From the NCBI GenBank assembly GCA_014529385.2, contig CM043970.1, positions 47,519,779 through 47,583,778 of the forward strand: a DNA stretch of 64,000 nt, written 5' to 3'. Position 1 is the stretch's first letter. Every line of letters begins with the position of its first letter. The position numbers and the translations under genes are program-made. Shown here in pieces: positions 46,359 through 58,470 of this stretch. The notes beneath the pieces are model-generated. The model saw only the letters and a list, made by a program, of their open reading frames with translations, was not told where the DNA came from and did not search any database. The stretch is from Adiantum capillus-veneris. Lineage: Eukaryota; Streptophyta; Polypodiopsida; Polypodiales; Pteridaceae.

Positions 46359-49300
46359 CTCCCCCTCGAGCTCTGCATGTCGCAGAGTCCAAGCATAGTT
46401 CGGAAACGTCGAAGCTTCTCAGCTCCGAGGGCCTTGGTAAAGATATCCGCTATCTGCTCCTCTGTGCTGACGTAGACCAAGTCGATGTCGCCCGCCAACA
46501 CTCGCTCTCGAACGTAGTGGTAATGGACCTCTATGTGTTTGGTCCTAGCATGGAACACTGGGTTCCTAGCCAACTGCATGCTGCTGAGGTTGTCACAATG
46601 AATGACAATCTGCTGGTCCACCTGCACTCCCAAGTCCTCAAGTAATGTGCGTAGCCAAGCTACCTCGCACGTCGCAACTGCTGCACCTCTGTACTCGGCC
46701 TCTGTGCTCGATAAAGCAACCGTAGGCTGCTTTTTGCTGCTCCAAGTAACATCAACACTCCCAAAAGAGAACATGAAGCCACTCGTAGATCTCCTATCAA
46801 CAATGCTACCTGCCCAATCTGCATCTGTATACCCATACAATGCTAATGGTGCATCTGCTGCATAGAACAATGCATAGTCAAGAGTACCTTGCACATACCT
46901 AAGTGTGCGTCGTACTCCATCCAAATGTGGCTTCCTCGGAAGCTGCATGAACTGACTCTCCAAGCCTAATGTGTAGCTCAAGTCTGGCCTCGTGATAGTC
47001 AAGTAGATTAGACAACCCACCATCTTCCTGTACATATTGACATCCTCAACAACATCACCCTTCTCTGCACTCAGCTTTGCATTCACATCCAAGGGAATGG
47101 AAATCGGCTTACAATCAGCCATACCATACTTTGACAACATGTCCAAAGCATATTGTCTCTGCGACAGCCATACACCCTCTGGAGTCCTGATCACCTCAAT
47201 GCCAAGAAAGTAGCGCAACTCGCCTAAATCTTTCATTTCAAACTCCTGTTTGAGAAGACCCTTCACATGGTCAATCTCCATAGCATTGTCACCAACAATA
47301 ATAAGGTCATCTACATATATGGTAATGACCACAATCCCCACATCACTCTCACGTACATAGAGTGAATGATCAGCATGAGCTCTCCTAAAACCAATACTGA
47401 CAAGATACTTGGCAATCCTGTCATACCATGCTCTAGAGCCCTGCTTCAAACCATACAAAGCTTTGAGAAGTCTGCATACATAATCTGGGTAACCTGGATC
47501 AACATAACCAGGTGGCTGATCCATATACACTTCCTCTTGCAACTCACCATTCAAGAAGGCATTCTTTACATCCATTTGATGCATAATCCATCCTCTAGAT
47601 GCACCCACAGCTATGACAGCTCTCACAGTCATCATCTTTGCCACTGGAGCAAAGGTCTCCTCATAGTCTATGCCATACGTTTGTGCATAACCCTATGCGA
47701 CCAACCTTGCCTTGTGACGCTCAATGTTACCATCAGCCTTATGCTTGGTTTTATACACCCATTTACAGCCAATAGCTTTCTTGCCACTTGGCAATGGCAC
47801 CAACTCCCATGTGTCGTTTGCTTCCAATGCAGCCATCTCTTCATTCATTGCATCATCCCAATACACATTTCCAACTGCATCCTCAAAACATGTGGGCTCC
47901 ACATCCTGTATCACCTTAGCCATGTAGGCTTGGTGATGCGCTAGATACCCATCATAAGTCAATTTTTGAACTGGATTTTTGACTCTATTAGATCTACGTG
48001 GTCCTGGGTCACTCCTTTGCCCTCTAGCATCTTCTTGTACTTTCCTTACACCAGGTGTCCTGATAGCCGGAATACCAAATTCCTCATCAAGACTTTGTTC
48101 AGAACCATCTGAATCCATGTCTACATGTGAAAAACCTGATGATGCATCAGCCATAAGATCAACCTTTTCCTTTCCTTTTCGTGATACATTCCCTGTACCT
48201 GTTGGTGGAGTAACCTGCGTACGTCTACCATTCCATGGTTTCTCAACAGAGCCACGAGAAGAGGACTCTTGTGGTCCACTCAAAACCTGTGACTCTGGCC
48301 TCACATTTTGTACAACCACATCATCTTTTACATCAGCCCCAATAGTGCCATGTGCATTACTGTACCAGCTGCTCATCTCATCAAAGACTACATCTCTGCT
48401 CACTCGTAACTCTCGTGTGGTAGGATTGTAGCACCTGTATCCCTTTTGTTCAAGGGAATATCCCACAAGAATACATTTCTCTGCTTTAGGATCCAATTTC
48501 CTACGCAACTCATCTGGTACATGCACGTAAGTTATGCAGCCAAACACTTTCAAGTGTGCCAAATCAGGCTTTGTACCTGTAAACTTTTCCTCAGGTGTTA
48601 CATCATGCACCGCAGCTGTAGGTGTCCTGTTCATAATGTACACAGTTGTATTTATGGCTTCAGCCCAGAAATGATGAGGAATGTTCTTCTCATTCATCAA
48701 TGCACGTGCAACCTCTGCAATGTGCCTATTTTTTCTTTCTGCGACCCCATTCTGTTGTGGAGTATATCTGCATGTAAACTGCCTGTGTATACCATGCATT
48801 CGTAGAAAATCTAAAAAATCATTGGAGAAGTACTCTCCCCCTCCATCTGACCTCAATGTCTTGATTTGCATATCTGTCTCCTTCTCAATCATGACTTTGA
48901 AGTCTTGAAAGTGACCAAACACTTCACTTTTGTTACGCATGAAGTAGACCCATACTTTCCTTGTATGGTCATCAATGAAAGAGACATAATACGTGCAACC
49001 ATGTATACTTGCAATATCGGTTGGACCCCAAACATCTGTGTGCACCACCTCAAGTGGCTTTTTACATACATTGCGCTCATGTGGAAATGAGCCCTTTGAC
49101 TGTTTTCCAAACTGGCATGCTGCACACACTTTATGCATACCATCCACCTTGAATTTGGGCAAACCTTTTACAATCTGTTTTGATTGCATGCTGCGCAATC
49201 TCTGCTCATTGACATGGCCAATGCGTTTGTGCCAAATGTCAACATCAGCCACAACACCTGTGCCCTGTGCAAATAATGCAGCTTTTACCTCAGGCATGTC

Positions 49301-50668
49301 TACATTTAGCGTAAACATTCTGCCCACACATTTGCCCTCTGTGATCAGCTTACAGCCATTCTGGAAATCTTCTACATAACAGCCATTTGGATTGAAGCGA
49401 ACCTGCAAACCCTGCTCAACCATTTGTCCAACAGAAACAAGATTCTTTGTAATGTTTGGGACATGAAGTACATCTGCTAAGTACTTTGATTTCCCACTCT
49501 TCGTATTTAGAGGTATGTCTCCTACATGAGCAATGGGGTGAGCTGTGTCATCTCCTGTCTGCACATAGCCTGACACATCTGGTTTGCGCATATCTCTAAA
49601 CCACTCTCCATGAGACGTCATGTGATTAGAGGCACCTGAATCCACATACCAAACATCATCTTGGGTGGAATTCTCTGCAGTCATTGTATTCATTACATGT
49701 TGCATAACAAACATGCGCTCGTTTTTGCTGTCATCTGCATCTCTGCTAGTAGATGCATAGTTGCCCTGTTCTCTCTTTCTACTTGCTTTTCCCTTTGGAC
49801 AGTCACGTGACATGTGACCTCTTTCACCACAAGTCCAACATTCTCTACTATCTGGAGTATGTTGCTGCCTGCTTGATCCTACACCACGACCTCTTTGACT
49901 CCCCCTGCCTTGAGACTGGTTTCCCCTGCCACCTGTATTGTTTTGATTTGATTGACCTTCCAGAAATTGGCCCCTGCAACCCCTTGGGCCTCGACCACGA
50001 CCTCTACCTCTACCTTTGTTGGAGTTAGAATAGAAGGCCTGTTCAGAATTATTTCTGCCATGAGAAGAAGATGTGTCAAGGTTCTTCTCCTCAAGAATAA
50101 GCATAGAAATCAAATCTTGGAACACGGGGATGTCGTCTCTTGTATTCATGGAAGACCTAAAATGTACATACTCATCTCCTAGACCATCCAAGCATGCACG
50201 GACAATGTCATTGTCTTCCACTGAGACTTTAATAGATCCAAGAGCCTCAATGATACTCTTGATCTTCAAAGCGTAATCATTGATGGAGAGGTTGTTCCTC
50301 TTAACCTGATTTAGCTCCGACTTTAGTTGAAGCTTCCTGGCCTTGGTGTTCACCTCGAACACTCTGCCTAAGTTTTTCCATGCAATGGCGGGGGTTTCAG
50401 CATCCTGTAGATAGCCCATCATGCCATCTGTGATGCTCATAGAAAGCCAATACATCACTTTGCTATGGCCTTGTTGCCAGTCCCTCAAAGCTTTCCTTTG
50501 TTCTGTTGTAGCATTTGCCTCGGGAATCTCTGGTTCCTTTTCATTGTCTCCTTCTACATAGTCCCAATAACCTTTTCCATTTAGGAAATTTGTTATTCTG
50601 AATTTCCATGCAGGGTAGTTATTTTTCTCAAGCTTCTCAGTAACAATCTGACTGAAACCGTCAGACAT
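46331..50668 (-). pseudogene. Copia A3 gag-pol, one in-frame stop
   Basis: A 1,445-codon frame interrupted only by TAG at about 47693-47695 (codon 992, in RT, just after KARLVA; A1 and A2 have a lysine AAG there, so this is an A-to-T change). All copia domains are present: zinc knuckle [14 protein letters not shown], protease DSGASNHM, integrase with LRSDGGGEY and [14 protein letters not shown] with YVDDL, RNase H with STEAEYRG. It lacks a few codons in the linker between integrase and RT relative to A1 and A2 (VDLMADASS here, VDEPPFMVDASS in A1). Confidence 0.96.
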
Positions 50669-50775
50669 CTTGAAGCACTAAGACAAAATAGTTGCAATCT
50701 GCAAAAACCTGCAAATCTGCTGAACCTGCTATCGTGGTTCCTGTAATGCTTTCTACACTCAACGAGTGTCCACAA

Positions 50776-50973
50776 TCAAGCGTACATACAACCACTGTAC
50801 TTGTACAGTAAATGTCTGTATACTGCACTTTGGAGACCTTGTGATGCTCTTGCTCTCTTAGCCTCTCTTGCCTGCACCAGGCCCTGATACCATGTAAAGA
50901 ATGAGGATGCAAGAGAGCTACACAAGACAAGCACAAAGCACACAGAGATGGAAAGCTTCTTCTTCTTCTTCAT
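50776..50973 (-). CDS. Shortened upstream ORF in copia A3, 65 aa
   Basis: Starts as in A1 and A2 (lysine run plus hydrophobic segment), but a ~17-bp deletion near 50835 shifts the frame, so it ends 108 bp before the gag start and no longer overlaps it. This argues that the overlap is not strictly required for family spread, unless A3 arose defective. Confidence 0.3.
   Translation of the reverse strand: MKKKKKLSISVCFVLVLCSSLASSFFTWYQGLVQAREAKRARASQGLQSAVYRHLLYKYSGCMYA
50881..50892 (-). promoter_or_regulatory. Copia A3 primer-binding site (one change)
   Basis: Reads TGGTATCAGGGC instead of TGGTATCAGAGC, so pairing with initiator tRNA-Met has one mismatch. Confidence 0.9.
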
Positions 50974-51214
50974 AGAAAAGAGAGTACAAAATGACTAAGT
51001 GCTAAAGCTGAAAAGTAGCACATATGTACATGCGATCACTAAGTGTGAACTCGCTAGAAGCGTACTAGGCTGGCACTATAAGTGTAGTCCAGCTGTAGAA
51101 TCACTGGCAGAGATCCTCCGTGTCGGTCACCTAACGCGCCAGTGAGTAAATGCCGTAAGCGGCCAAGACCCGTAGTGGATGCCAACTCAAGGTGTAGAGC
51201 TCGACATCTCAACA
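50893..51214 (-). repeat. Copia A3 5' LTR (322 bp)
   Basis: Three differences from the 3' LTR (TTCATAG, CTAAAGC, GATCCTC). Confidence 0.96.
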
Positions 51215-53963
51215 AGATCCACAGTGATTTCGGCCAGGCTTATGGAAAATTTTGAACTCAAATTCCATAAGGAACATCATCCATCTTATCAGCCTGCCTT
51301 GAATAATGACTTTGTTAATCAGAAACAGAAGAGCTTGATGATCCACATAAAAATGGAATAACTTCCCCAATAGGTAATGCCTGAACTTTGTAGCGCTAAA
51401 AACCATTCCGTGGGCTTCTCTTTCAGTAGTCGTATAGCCTTGTTCAGCCTGACTGAATCTCCGACAAGCAAAATAGACCGGATAGTCTGTCCTGCCATTT
51501 GGCTGAGCTAATATTGCCCCCATTTCCAATCCTCAAGCATCTACGTGTACATGAAAAATGATATCCCAATTCGGCTGCCTGAGGACTGGTTTGCTGGTAA
51601 TGGCTTTTTTCAAATTCTGGAAACTCTCCTCATATTCAGCAATCCAATTGAACTTAATGGTCTTCTTTGTAAGCTCATATAGTGGTACTGCTTGAGAAGC
51701 AAATTTGTGTACAAATCTTCTATAAAAATTCACATACCCCAAGAAAGAACTCAACTCAAAAGCAGTTCTAGGAGCTTTAGCTTGCTGAACACATTGTATT
51801 TTGTCATTGGCCATTTCTATTCCATTGCGGGAAACCACATGTCCCAGGAGCTGTCCCTTTCAAACCAGAAATACTGATTTAAATGGATTCAAGCAAATCC
51901 TTTTCTCCTGACAGGGTTTAAAAACCATCTCTAGGAATAGAAGGTGCTATTCCTCAGCTGAATAGACAGTGAAGTTATCCATGAAAATGGCGAGGAACCG
52001 ATGAATAAATTCATTAAACATCTCCGTCATACACCGCTGAAAAGTAGCTGGTGCATTGCACAGGCCAAAAGGCATCACCAGATACATGAATGCTCCCCAC
52101 TCAGTGATGAAAGTGGTCTTGGCCCTATCTTCCGGAGCAATCTGTAACTGGTTATAGCTTCTATAACCATCCATGAAGCTATACATCTCATATCCTGCGA
52201 TCTCATCAAGCAACATATCAGTAAAAGGTAAGGGAAACGGATCCTTGATGGTTTGGGCATTTATTTTCCTATAGTCGACAAAAACCCTTAATTTCCCATT
52301 CTTCTTAGGAACAACGACTATTGGAAATAACCAATCACTACTTGCTACCTCTGTAATGAACCCAGCCTTGAAAAGATTATCAATCTCCTCCTTGACCTTC
52401 TTTGCATAGTTGGGGCTCATCCGGTATCTTTGCAATCTGACTGGCCTAGCTTCTGGTTTCAGTGGTATTCGGTGCTGATAGACTTCAGGATCTACTCCCT
52501 TCAAATCTGTATGTTCCCAGGCAAATACATCTTTATAGTTCTGGAACATTTTCCTTGCATTTTCCTTCATTGCCGGTTTTAGGTGCCTGTTGACTTCGAT
52601 CATTCTGGGATTTTTCTCTGATCCCAGGTTCCACTCCTCCACTTCTTGATCATCTGGAAGCAACCAATTTGGTCCTCCTCCTTTTCGTTTGGTCGAATCT
52701 TCAACGTAGTCCCAAGAAGGTCCATTCATCTCTGAATCATTATTCTGATTTAGTGGATCCTCTTCAGAACATACAGATTCTTCTATTTTGCCAGTATCCG
52801 TTGGTTCCTCCATTCTTCCAGTTAGCTGAACGGTTCTTTCCCCTGTATTGACTTCAGTAAACTGATCAGGGAATTGTCTCTTCTGCTTGTCAGATTGTTC
52901 TTTGTTTATTAGGACTGCATTCAAATCAATTTCTGCCAAAGGAAAGATGTTCATTGCTGCTAGCATTCGCTCAATTTTCTTAGCTCGGTATTTTTGACAC
53001 AACTCCTTCGGCCTCAGTTCCTTTTTCCAGCTCCTGGTGTTGTTGGTTTGGATTTTGATTCTGCCACTTGCCCCTTCTATGGTTAAGGTCTGGTTGGCGT
53101 AGTCATGAACAACATGTGCTGTTATTAACCATGGGCGGCCTAATAGCATTCCATATGCTCCCTGGACATCCAAAACTAGGAAACTAGTTTTGAATTTTTC
53201 CCTGCCCACTCTTATCTGCATGTTTTCAATCATGCCCGTCGCTTGTACGACTCGATGATTTGCCATTCTTACTTTGAATGGTGCTGGTTTCATGTTAGTG
53301 ATACCCATTCTTTGCTGAAGATGGGCTCCCATTATATTGACTCCTGCTCCTCCATCCAGTATGACGCTTGAGAGAGGTTCCCACTGCTTCCTGACCTTGT
53401 AATCTACCTGAATAAATGGAACTTCAACATCTCGGATAGCCTTCAGGTCCACCATTCTGCCCTTTGCCTCAGTCTTCCTGCGTTGTCTGATAAAGTTGGC
53501 CACCTCCGGTAAGGTCTTTCTTATATCCTCCAGTTCTACAGTCAGCTTCTGGATTCTCTCACAAATTTTCACCTGAATTTCCTCTTGCTCCTGGTCGCTC
53601 CTGGTCAAACTGATTGTCAGAACTTGAAGAACTAGTGTCTTCACACTCTTCCACTCCCATTTCATCAGCTAGTCCGTGTACTACAGCCAGCATGGTCTCT
53701 GTCATGGCCGGTATTGACTGATCTTTATCAGTCAATTGGGCTAGTATCTTTTGAATGACCCTAGCCTCGGAACTTTCCGGCTGCTTTGGCAGCTTCTTAG
53801 ATAAATCCTCTGTGATTTTAGCTGCTAGTTCTCGCTGCTCTTGCCACTCATCTACCACCTTTTCTTTACCTTTGGCCTTCCAAACTTCCCTTTGCTGGGC
53901 CCACTTGCTGCTGTTAGGATTAGCTGGTACTTCTGAAATGTCTGGAATTTCTTCAATGATCAC
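51215..53963 (-). pseudogene. Gypsy-2 protease, RT and RNase H
   Basis: The main frame (53665-51947) holds a retropepsin-like protease with VILDGGAGVN and LLGRPWL, then RT (RYRMSPNYAKKVKEEIDNLF, PKKNGKLRVFVDYRKIN, MPFGLCNAPATFQR). The RT active site reads FMDNF where YxDDF is needed, and a stop follows soon after. RNase H resumes at 51838-51215 (FLGYVNFYRRFVHKFA; HVHVDA with a stop right after; YTTTEREAHGMVFSATKFRH; FYVDHQALLFL) with the usual D-E-D acids present. A short frame at 53963-53559 with a Lys/Glu-rich linker joins it to gag through a frameshift. Copia A3 cuts the end of RNase H. Unlike Gypsy-1, no second RNase H is visible. Confidence 0.9.
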
Positions 53964-53980
53964 TCCCTTGCTCTTGGTAA

Positions 53981-54930
53981 CTACTCTGACTGGGACTGCT
54001 TTGGTGCCTTAGCCTCAGTAGCAGTCGTTACTGGTGCATCTCGACATTGGGCTGCAAAATGACCATACTTCCCACAGGTGTAGCAATTCATGCTTCTGGT
54101 CTGGAAGTTGCCTCTTCCTCTTCCTCTGCCCATTCTTGGTTGGTATCTGCCTCGTCCTTGACCAGTACCACTGGTACCTGGTCCTTCTTCTTGGGCTACT
54201 TTGATTGGCTCTGCCTTCACTGGTTCAATTTAGGCAACCACTGATAGATCCTTTCCTTTCTTAAAATGATGAATTCGGATGCCACAATTATTCCATAGGT
54301 GACTGAAGGCCTTGCAGTAGGTACATTGTGGGCATTCCATGGAGATGTGGTCCTTGGATTTACATTTTGAACACCAAGTCTCCATATTCCGGACCGGCTG
54401 TCTTGTGTGGCTAATCTCTACAATTTGCCTAGCCATTTCTTCAAGTCTCTTGGTCCATGATCCTTTCTTTGATTTTTCCTTTGTCCGATTATCGGGTGGA
54501 TGTTATCATTTCAATTACTGCTGATCCCGCCAGTTCTCTTCTTGGCTTCAGACTGATGCTTGGGAACCTTCTTGCAATTGTCAGTGTCAGCATCCCACTC
54601 AATCTCTGTCTCTGTCTCAGTATCAGTATCCTCTCTGTTTTGTCTGCTAGAAGTGCGGTGACTTCCCTTTCTGCCTTTGATATGCTCATCTTTCTGGCAA
54701 GACTGAGAACTCTTGGAACTCTTTGCCTTTCGTCCTTCCCGTTCTGCCCGTCTGCGTCGAGAATGACTGGAGTGCTGTGAGTCCTGCGCCTCATCAGCCT
54801 GACTATGCTCCTCCTGAGCCTCAGTGTCAGTCATTTTCTCTTACTTGGGGTCAGACTCTCTTCCTGACTCCTCAGGAATGGGGTCCACACGATTGGTAGA
54901 TTTCCGGCCACGATTGGATTTTGGTGCCAT
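53981..54930 (-). pseudogene. Gypsy-2 gag, three zinc knuckles, no clear capsid domain
   Basis: Starts at ATG 54930 (MAPKSNRGRKSTNRVD), has a TAA at about 54841, resumes at 54834, then shifts frame near 54500. The N-terminal part is an Arg/Ser/Glu-rich low-complexity segment (SRRRRAEREGRKAKSSKSS). Three CX2CX4HX4C knuckles follow: CSKCKSKDHISMEC, CTYCKAFSHLWNNC, and, after a TGA at about 54230 and an RG-rich stretch, CYTCGKYGHFAAQC. The hydrophobic capsid-type helix region seen in Gypsy-1 gag was not found between start and knuckles. Nearly 180 bp lie between it and the 5' LTR. Confidence 0.75.
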
Positions 54931-55004
54931 TTGCTGAAAAATTCAATTGGGAGAAGAGTCTTTCAGTCAACGAGCTTCAGCTCTAGCCACCGTGATTGCC
55001 AAAA

Positions 55005-55449
55005 TGGAATTGGAGCTGATCTCTTGAGACAACTAATTCCAGTGTTGAAGGATTTCAGCTACTTAGAGTAGGAAGAGTTCAGACAGCAGACTAGACAGAA
55101 ATCAGTGACTAGACTGAAATATGAATACTGAAATGAGAATCAGACTTAAAGACTGGAATAAAGTTCAGATTCAGATTCAGAAGACTGTTGAGAAGTCAGT
55201 ATCAATGGAATATATATATATATCATGATTGAGATTACACAGAGAGAAAATGTAGCCGATAATACTGCCACTGATGCTCAAGTGCAATTATAGCTCAAAG
55301 CGCTAATACAAGTGATAACAATTGCCAACCCGATATCAAAGTAATGGGCCCTATTTATATGCTTCGGGTTTACCGTAGTAATTACTAAGTGATTCACTGC
55401 CCATCTTCTAAGAACACGTTCCCACATGGTGACGCGCTAGCCGTCTACA
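55005..55449 (-). repeat. Gypsy-2 5' LTR (445 bp)
   Basis: Partner of 34678-35149. Its outer end CCGTCTACA meets the CTCTT target duplication at 55450-55454. Just inside, on the minus strand, TTTTGGCAATCACGG follows; TGGCAATCACGG (from 55001) is the candidate primer-binding site, not matched to a particular tRNA here. Confidence 0.95.
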
Positions 55450-55454
55450 CTCTT

Positions 55455-57030
55455 TCTCTACATTTGATCATAGCATTTTGACACAATTCCCATTCTATTT
55501 TTCAACCATAATTTTAAAGTTTGGACCGAGTATGTCTGCACGATCTCAAATTATGCAGACCTCAAATTAAGATGATTTGTAGGCCAGAAGGGGTTCATTA
55601 CATAAAATTTTGGGAAGAGTGGTGAGGAGTAGTCACGTGTTCTATATTTTTTTTCTCAGTAGGAGGTACCCAATCTTGTTTAATATGTTATTAATGGGAA
55701 TCGGCAAAGATCCGTTCGCAAGCAGCAGGCGACAAACAAGGAGGCAAGGCGAGGCACCCTCAGGCGAGGTGGGGCACGAGGAGGCGCAGGCTTCAGACGA
55801 TTGGCGAGGAGGGATGCCATGCACGCAGGGCTGAGCTACGCCAGTTAACATTCGAGTGGAACCGTTGCTTAAGCATTTTTTTAATATGTTATGCTTGCCA
55901 CTCACAGCAGCATCGTGTGGACGGGGAGTTGGTTATGGGAATCATTGTAAAGTGCTGGCTTCTATGTCCACGCGAATTCGACCCTGTCAATCCCTTCTAG
56001 AGGGTGAGGTTGGGTGGGAAGTTCCAAGGTATTTGAAATCAAGGATGAGCAAGATTTGGGGAATCTCTTGGAGCAATGAATAAACAATGCAGCGAGTAGG
56101 GGGTACCCAATCACATTAAATAAAAAAATTACAAAGAATAAAATGAGATATGGTGTCGGGTAATGGACAACGTAGCAATCACACAGGAGGTTGCTAGCGC
56201 AAGGTGGTGGGTACCCAAGCACTCAAAGTGCAAGCACTCAAAGTGGTGGGTACCCAAGCACTCAAAGTGCAAGGAGACCAGCATAGGACGTGCAGTGAGT
56301 GAGGGCGATGGGCAATTGAGGAGGACGGTGCAGAGAGGTAGACATGCTAGCTTTTTTTTATAACATGGGTTGACAGTTTGGAGCAGCTGATCGTCTAAGC
56401 TTGCCTAGTTACAAATGATGAACTAAAGGTCATATTCCTTATGGTTATGGATCAAAGTCATCCTTACGGGTACGATGGTGCACTCTGTAAGAAGGTAAGG
56501 ATTGAGAGCTCCGAGAATTAAAGACAGGAGTTGGGGGTTCTATCTAGGTTATCTTGTGGGGAGAGCTCGAGTGCATTTTGAGGTGCATTTCTTCAGAGTG
56601 TAGTCACATTTTGTCAAAATTTTTCAAGGTAAGCTCGAAATCTAGCCTAGATTTTGCAAGTTAGTGATAACCTATGAAATTTAGAATGCATTATTTCAGT
56701 TTTGAATGTCCATTAAAGAGTTAAACTCTCCACTAAACAATGCGGACTATGTATATATAATGTATATTTGTTTTTTTGTTAAATAACGATTCCATCTACC
56801 ATAGTGAAAGGTGTTCAATAAAAACATACTTGGAAACTTGGAAAATGTCTTGAGTCTGAGCTTGTAAACCTCGTGTTTTATATGGTTAAAGTATTATGCT
56901 TCAGTCTTAAAGAGTTTAATACGTCGCAATGTTTATTGTTTTGGCCACTCTCACAATTTTGGGTGGTAGTGTTGTATTAATTCAATAAAGAATGTACTTA
57001 ATCTCAATCTGGATGTGTGACATCATACCG
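55455..57030. other. Gene-free stretch
   Basis: No coding region recognised. The motif GGTACCCAA recurs at about 55666, 56104, 56210 and 56249, and a short tandem repeat lies at 56204-56274. Confidence 0.6.
56204..56274. repeat. Short tandem repeat, period 39 bp, about 1.8 copies
   Basis: Unit GTGGTGGGTACCCAAGCACT... starts at 56204 and 56243. Each unit contains one or two copies of AAGCACTCAAAGTG. Confidence 0.9.
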
Positions 57031-58085
57031 TTAAAGAATTTAAGATCGTTAGTTTCTTTTACATGTAGTTACAAATTCTATAGTCTCAATTTCCGACATG
57101 GTCATATGGCTTGACCGGGTGTGTTATCTTGAGCTATAGTTTCTTGCCAAGACATGTCTAGCATGCCTTGGGTCTATGTGTCACACATACACAATGTCTT
57201 CATTTTGTATATAGTTACAAATATAGTCTCAATTTGTCACATGGTCATATGGCTTGACTGGGTGTGCCACTTGAGCTATCGATTTTTACCTTCAATTCTT
57301 CTAGCTATCCATATGGCTTGACCGGGTCTATTGAGCTATCCATTCTTACCAAATGTGTAGTTGTACCTGTTTTTACTATAAAAAGTGTTAAAGATTTTAA
57401 GATCCTTAGTTTCTTTTACATGTAGTTACAAATTCTATAGTCTCAATTTCCCACATGGTCATATGGCTTGACCGGGTGTGTTATCTTGAGCTATAGTTTC
57501 TTGCCAAGACACGTCTAACATACCTTGGGTCTATGTGTCACAGATATACAATGTCTTCATTTTGTATATAGTTACAAATATAGTCTCAATTTGTCACATG
57601 GTCATATGGCTTGACCCGGCGTGCCATCTTGAGCTATCGATTTTCACTTTCAGTTCTTCTAGCTATCCATATGGCTTGATCGGGTCTCTTGAGCTATCCA
57701 TTCTTACCAAATGTGTAGTTGTGCCTGTTTTTGTCATAAAAAGCGTTAAAGATTTTAAGATCATTAGTTTCTTTTACATGTAGTTACAAATTCTATAGTT
57801 TCAATTTCCCACATGGTCATATGGCTTGACCGGGTGTGTTAACTTGAGCTAGTTTCTTGCCAAGACACGTCTAGCATACCTTGGGTCTATGTGTCACACA
57901 TACACAATGTATTCATTTTGTATCTAGTTATGAATATAGTCTCAATTTGTCACATGGTCATATGGCTTGACCGGGTGTGCCATCTTGAGCTATCGATTTT
58001 TACCTTCAGTTCTTCTAGCTATCCATATGGCTTGACCGGGTCTATTGAGCTATCCATTCTTACCAAATGTGTAGTTGTGCTTGTT
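57031..58085. repeat. Three tandem 357/358-bp units with nine internal motifs
   Basis: Units start at 57031, 57388 and 57746 (TTAAAGA(A/T)TTTAAGATC...). Each contains three versions of CATATGGCTTGACCGGG: two in ACATGGTCATATGGCTTGACCGGGTGTG-like context and one in TATCCATATGGCTTGACCGGGTC. Units are similar but not identical. Open frames of 70-82 codons cross the units by chance and share no known domain. Confidence 0.93.
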
Positions 58086-58299
58086 CTTAAGTTGATTTGG
58101 TAGGCTACTTTTATGTTTTCATTTTGTGTTTGTTTTGTACATGATCGCGTATCAATGTGGACATGGCCTTTTGGTAATCGTGTGATTAGACTATGTGATT
58201 GGAGGTTCCTATGTACTATGATATGCAGGTTATATAACCACTTTCAAGTTAGATTACTTTGACTCTATTGAAAATGTGTTTGATTTTAAGGTGTAAGAT

Positions 58300-58470
58300 A
58301 ATCCTTAAATCCCACGTGGGAGCCCAAGATGAGGTGGATAGTTTTTTTGGAAAAAGAAATTATGTGATGAAAATCCCATGTGGGAGCCCAAGAAAAGGGT
58401 GTACTAATTTTTTTTGAGAAAGAGGTCTCTGTACAAAGGAGACTCTGGAAAAATTTTGAAGATTTATTTT
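58300..58470 (+). repeat. Probable relic of a copia B/C-type LTR and leader
   Basis: Carries AAATCCCACGTGGGAGCCCAAG (58306), a second AATCCCATGTGGGAGCCCAAG (58370), and TACAAAGGAGACTCTGGAAA (58433). The last closely resembles the leader motif found before gag in copia B and C (for example TTTACAGGGGAAACTCTGCC). A further AAATCCCATGTGGGAAGCC lies at 58699. The order fits scraps of related LTR elements. Confidence 0.4.

Larger units (their letters stand above)
46037..51214 (-). mobile_element. Copia element A3, full length (5,178 bp)
   Basis: LTRs 46037-46358 and 50893-51214 (three differences), target duplication AGATC at 46032-46036 and 51215-51219. Inserted between the RNase H and integrase coding parts of Gypsy-2, same orientation. 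A ~17-bp deletion in the leader and one base change in the primer-binding site distinguish it from A1 and A2. Confidence 0.97.
34678..55449 (-). mobile_element. Gypsy-2, full-length LTR retrotransposon carrying two nested copia insertions
   Basis: A minus-strand Ty3/gypsy element bounded by LTRs at 34678-35149 (472 bp) and 55005-55449 (445 bp), both TG...CA (plus TGGAATTGG...CCGTCTACA). The target duplication CTCTT lies at 34673-34677 and 55450-55454. Removing copia A2 and A3 leaves about 10.4 kb. Reading from the right the order is gag, protease, RT, RNase H, integrase, then two extra ORFs, PPT and 3' LTR. The LTRs differ by about nine substitutions and two indels (15 and 12 bp). Frameshifts, stops and a changed RT active site make this copy dead. 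Confidence 0.95.

Noticed and set aside
46198-46392. 64-aa frame in each copia A LTR
   Set aside because: It overlaps the polyprotein end and the LTR, with no known domain; likely chance.
57031-58085. CRISPR-like array
   Set aside because: Units are ~358 bp, not short repeats with unique spacers, and the context is a plant genome.
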